Source: Gracilaria domingensis (taxonomy: Eukaryota; Rhodophyta; Florideophyceae; Gracilariales; Gracilariaceae). From it: a DNA stretch of 63,062 nt. Positions 60,374 to 63,062 of this stretch are shown here, piece by piece (the stretch's first letter is position 1; every line of letters begins with the position of its first letter). A program made the position numbers and the translations under genes. The notes under the pieces were generated by a model. The model saw only the letters and a program-made list of their open reading frames with translations, was not told the DNA's origin and did no database searches. The stretch spans positions 46,022-109,083 of the forward strand of contig VCMS01000317.1 of the NCBI GenBank assembly GCA_022539475.1, given 5' to 3'.

Positions 60374-63062
60374 TCATCCACTTCGAGGCGCTCGCAGCCT
60401 CATTATTGGCAAATCGTCATCACTACTACTCTCGAGCACTTCGGTTCTACCGGCGTCCGCTTCCACACCAATCTCCACGACCACTTGGTCTTCGTCCATG
60501 TCAACCGCCCCACCCTCCTTATCGGACAACAGTTCATCCTCCGCCTCCTCCTCCTCGTCACCATTGACAAATGTGGGTCGGAAATCCCGCACCCGATGAA
60601 CAGCATCAGGTAGTGCGTAGCCCTCTGGTACCATGTACATGTGGTATCTAACCAGCAAATCCATAGACTCGGGCCTAACCACCTTGTCTTTCCCACTTGC
60701 TCCAGCATGTGTCACATCACCACGGCCCACGAATACAGAGTTTGGTGGGATGATTATCTTCTTCTCTGGATACACCTCCGACATCACTCGCAACTGTTGG
60801 TTGTTCATCCCCACCAGTTGATGGCTTCCAGCGCTCACCCAGAGAGGAAAGCCCTCTTTCCCAGAGGCCATTACAAAGTATCCGGGGTTGCCAGTATTCA
60901 TTGTTTCCTTCGTAACCAGACCACTGAAGTCGGTGTGCAGCGTCTGGCGCTTGCACTTTCTCGTCGTTCCCAGAAATCGACCACCAGTTTTCGGAGTGTA
61001 CATCTTCACAGCTTCCCTTTCATTGTCCCATAGTCCCAAAGCCACAGCAATTGTACCCATTCGAACATCAAGTAAAGCACGCGACTTACAACCCACCTGA
61101 GCTCCTCATTATCCTCCGGCTTCTCCACCGTACCCCAACGTGTCGACATCACTCTCCCCTCAAATGGTCCATCGCTACCGTCCTTCCATCCTTCATCATC
61201 GTTGATTATTTGAACAAACGACTTCTGTTCCTCTCCTTTCCGTATATCCGGCATCGCTCCATACTCATTCTCGAAGAAGTCCACCAACTTCCCCGACACA
61301 TCTCCGAACTCCCGAACTTCTTCCAACTCCTCCCATTTAGGGACACCATTATCCGTCGCAAAGCCATCAAGCACGCAATATCCATTCTGCCTTAGCTCAG
61401 CTTGCATTCGGCGAAGAACATTTGCCCAAATTCGTCATGCTCCTTCGCAGCAACCCACAGCACCTCTTCATCATCCATACCTGTCGGTCGAGTACGAGGA
61501 TACTGCATACCAAATGTCTCCGCCCGTAGGCGATGTTCAGCCCTTGCAGCGTGCCAAAAGACAAGATGGTGTACATCTCTGAGATTCGAGACACTTAGCA
61601 GCTCCGACCTATGTCCCTTCGGCAAGTGAATGACTCTGAGCCAGGGGTCCTTGTGCTCATTACGTTCTTCCCTTGCCATTCCTGCCGTCTCAGCCTGGCT
61701 TACCCGCACCATGATGGGTTCGGTGGGCCATCATATGGGTCACCTCGAACAAGTCCGTGCTCCTCAGATTCCGGAAGAGCTGTAGGTAACTCGTCATCAA
61801 ATGACCCCCCACCTGTCTCTTGCTGATCGTCTGGCGCAGCATCTTTCTCGACGGTGACAACCCGTGGAACTGTCACAGAAAGAAGCTCATCGTCATCCAC
61901 AAATGCAGAACTGCCTGCGTTCTCTGCATTCGCTCCCTCTCCCAATGCCACGAACTGAACCTTCATCGACCTTCCTCTCAGCACATGTTCATTTAGTTGA
62001 GACATCAGGTCATCCGGTGTCATGCTGTTCAGAGTAGATCTCATCTGTTGTGTGAAAGTCTTTCTCCGTTTCTTCCTCGGCGGAGCCCGCTGTTCTTCTT
62101 CAGAGCTATCCAGAACTTCTATGGCACCTCGATTTCGGCCGTGCTCAATTTCCCTATAACTCACCTGCGCCCGTTCTCGTGCACTTCTTCGCGGCTCCCC
62201 TTCTTCACTGGCAGATGTTGCAGCAGCAGCAGCGGGAGTCCTCCTCTTCGTCACGGACTGCTTCACTGGTGCGGGGGGCGGAATAACCTTGAGCATCGTC
62301 CGCAATCGATTCTGAACGGAAGTCGTGGCAGTTCTAATTGAGTTCGTCCTGCTCCGAACACGCGGCAATGTGTTGAAGTTCACAACTTGTCCCAAAAGGA
62401 ACTGATACACAGCTGCGTTGTTGTCTGGGTCTTCACGTCATCTTCATTCGATGGAGCAGAAAGACTGACTTCGCGTTTCAGGAACACTTCCATGGACTCT
62501 TCCTCGTTCAGTTCATTCCTCACTGCTCTAGCCGCGCGTAACAGAGACACTGCTCTATCATAAAAGAAACCTCGAACCTCCTCAAAGCTTTTCCATTGCT
62601 TTGTCTTCGTCGACTTGCCCTTCAATAGAAACATCTGAAGACAATCAAGAATGAAGGTAAACTCCTCGGCATCCAAATATATAGCGGAGTATGGGACAGA
62701 TGTGTGAGACCTACGTCGCTCACAGTCTCACATGTATCCTCGAAATGGGCCAGCATTCCCTCACGAGACATGAGTTGCAGGCGACATTGGCATATCTCAG
62801 ATACTGACGCTCTTGCACAGTCCCAATCAGTTGGCTCTCCTTCAACACTTCTGTCACTTCTGCAGGATCCACGTCTGCCGGCGTCACCCCCTCAATATCT
62901 TCAATTAGAATGGCGACCACACTAACTATAGAGTGTATCTTGTCTGCAACATCATCCTTCGCATGGTACTCGTCGACTCATTGAGGTACGAAGCAACACA
63001 TAACAATTCCTTCATCCCAATGGGCCTCCCATCTCTTCGTATCAGAGAATTGAAACGCCAAA
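60374..63062 (-). pseudogene. Long gene with 2-oxoglutarate-dioxygenase-like C-terminus, multiply frameshifted, runs off the edge
   Basis: Coding sequence in shifting frames from the right edge down to 60374. The rightmost part has an in-phase TGA at about 62980. Frame changes occur near 62700, 62395, 61705, 61400 and 61090, each explained by one base. N-terminal third: helical, then basic/acidic low complexity with KKRRK nuclear-type signals and a DDD/EE region. The middle has a conserved-looking ALGEGANAENAG. The C-terminal 240 residues carry a double-stranded beta-helix dioxygenase signature: HTDF (HxD), a second His in GRGDVTHAGASG, and the Arg in LVRYHMYM. The family is not certain. 2OG-Fe oxygenases fused to disordered nuclear domains occur in DNA-modifying (TET/JBP-type) and transposon-associated proteins. 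An acidic tail ends it. Five shifts in 2.7 kb favour a pseudogene over chance errors. Confidence 0.5.

Overview
This window looks like nuclear DNA of a multicellular eukaryote, most likely a red alga of the Chondrus/Gracilaria kind. That assignment is an inference from three things: short, mostly intron-less host genes, a heavy load of Copia-type LTR retrotransposons, and secreted cysteine-rich proteins that resemble my memory of florideophyte proteins. Nothing in the sequence proves it. TAA, TAG and TGA all end intact genes here, so the standard genetic code applies.

Layout. 0.9-4.4 kb: a long coiled-coil gene on the minus strand, ruined by nonsense codons and frameshifts, behind a very GC-rich CpG promoter. 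8.3-9.8 kb: a DET1-like gene whose N-terminal part is missing. 10.6-12.2 kb: an orphan Gypsy-like Gag. 13.5-21.4 kb: a decayed Plavaka/KDZ-like DNA transposase gene that was entered twice, by a young and apparently intact Copia element (Copia-1, 14570-19256, TSD CCCTA) and by an element now reduced to a solo LTR (20793-21005, TSD GCTTC). 21.4-34.6 kb: AT-rich, gene-poor DNA holding three secreted cysteine-rich protein genes and dispersed repeat blocks. 34.6-39.8 kb: a decayed Copia element (Copia-2). 39.8-42.6 kb: integrase and tRNA-like scraps, plus a WD40 pseudogene carrying a MITE. 42.6-47.5 kb: a third, older Copia (Copia-3). 48.4-54.1 kb: a retropepsin remnant, an array of GGCC motifs, an unknown basic/acidic protein gene and a second tnp2-like transposase remnant. 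54.4-63 kb: a gene-rich end with a coiled-coil protein, a ribulose-phosphate 3-epimerase fragment, a ketopantoate-reductase-like gene, a tail-to-tail pair of HAD phosphatase paralogues (one intact, one dead) and a frameshifted gene with a 2-oxoglutarate-dioxygenase-like C-terminus that runs off the right edge.

How it fits together. No operon or coordinated pathway is visible. The host genes (DET1-like, reductase-like, HAD, cysteine-rich secreted proteins) are islands between mobile elements. The nested insertions with matching target-site duplications give a relative history: the DNA transposase gene came first, and Copia-1 and the solo-LTR element landed in it later. The LTR pairs give an age order by eye: Copia-1 has about 2 differences in 285 bp, Copia-2 about 8 in 238 bp, and Copia-3 about 12 in 215 bp. 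The most notable features are Copia elements primed by the internal anticodon arm of initiator tRNA-Met (as in Drosophila copia), a Tudor-like tail on the Copia-2 integrase, near-perfect long palindromes, and the cluster of secreted cysteine-rich genes.
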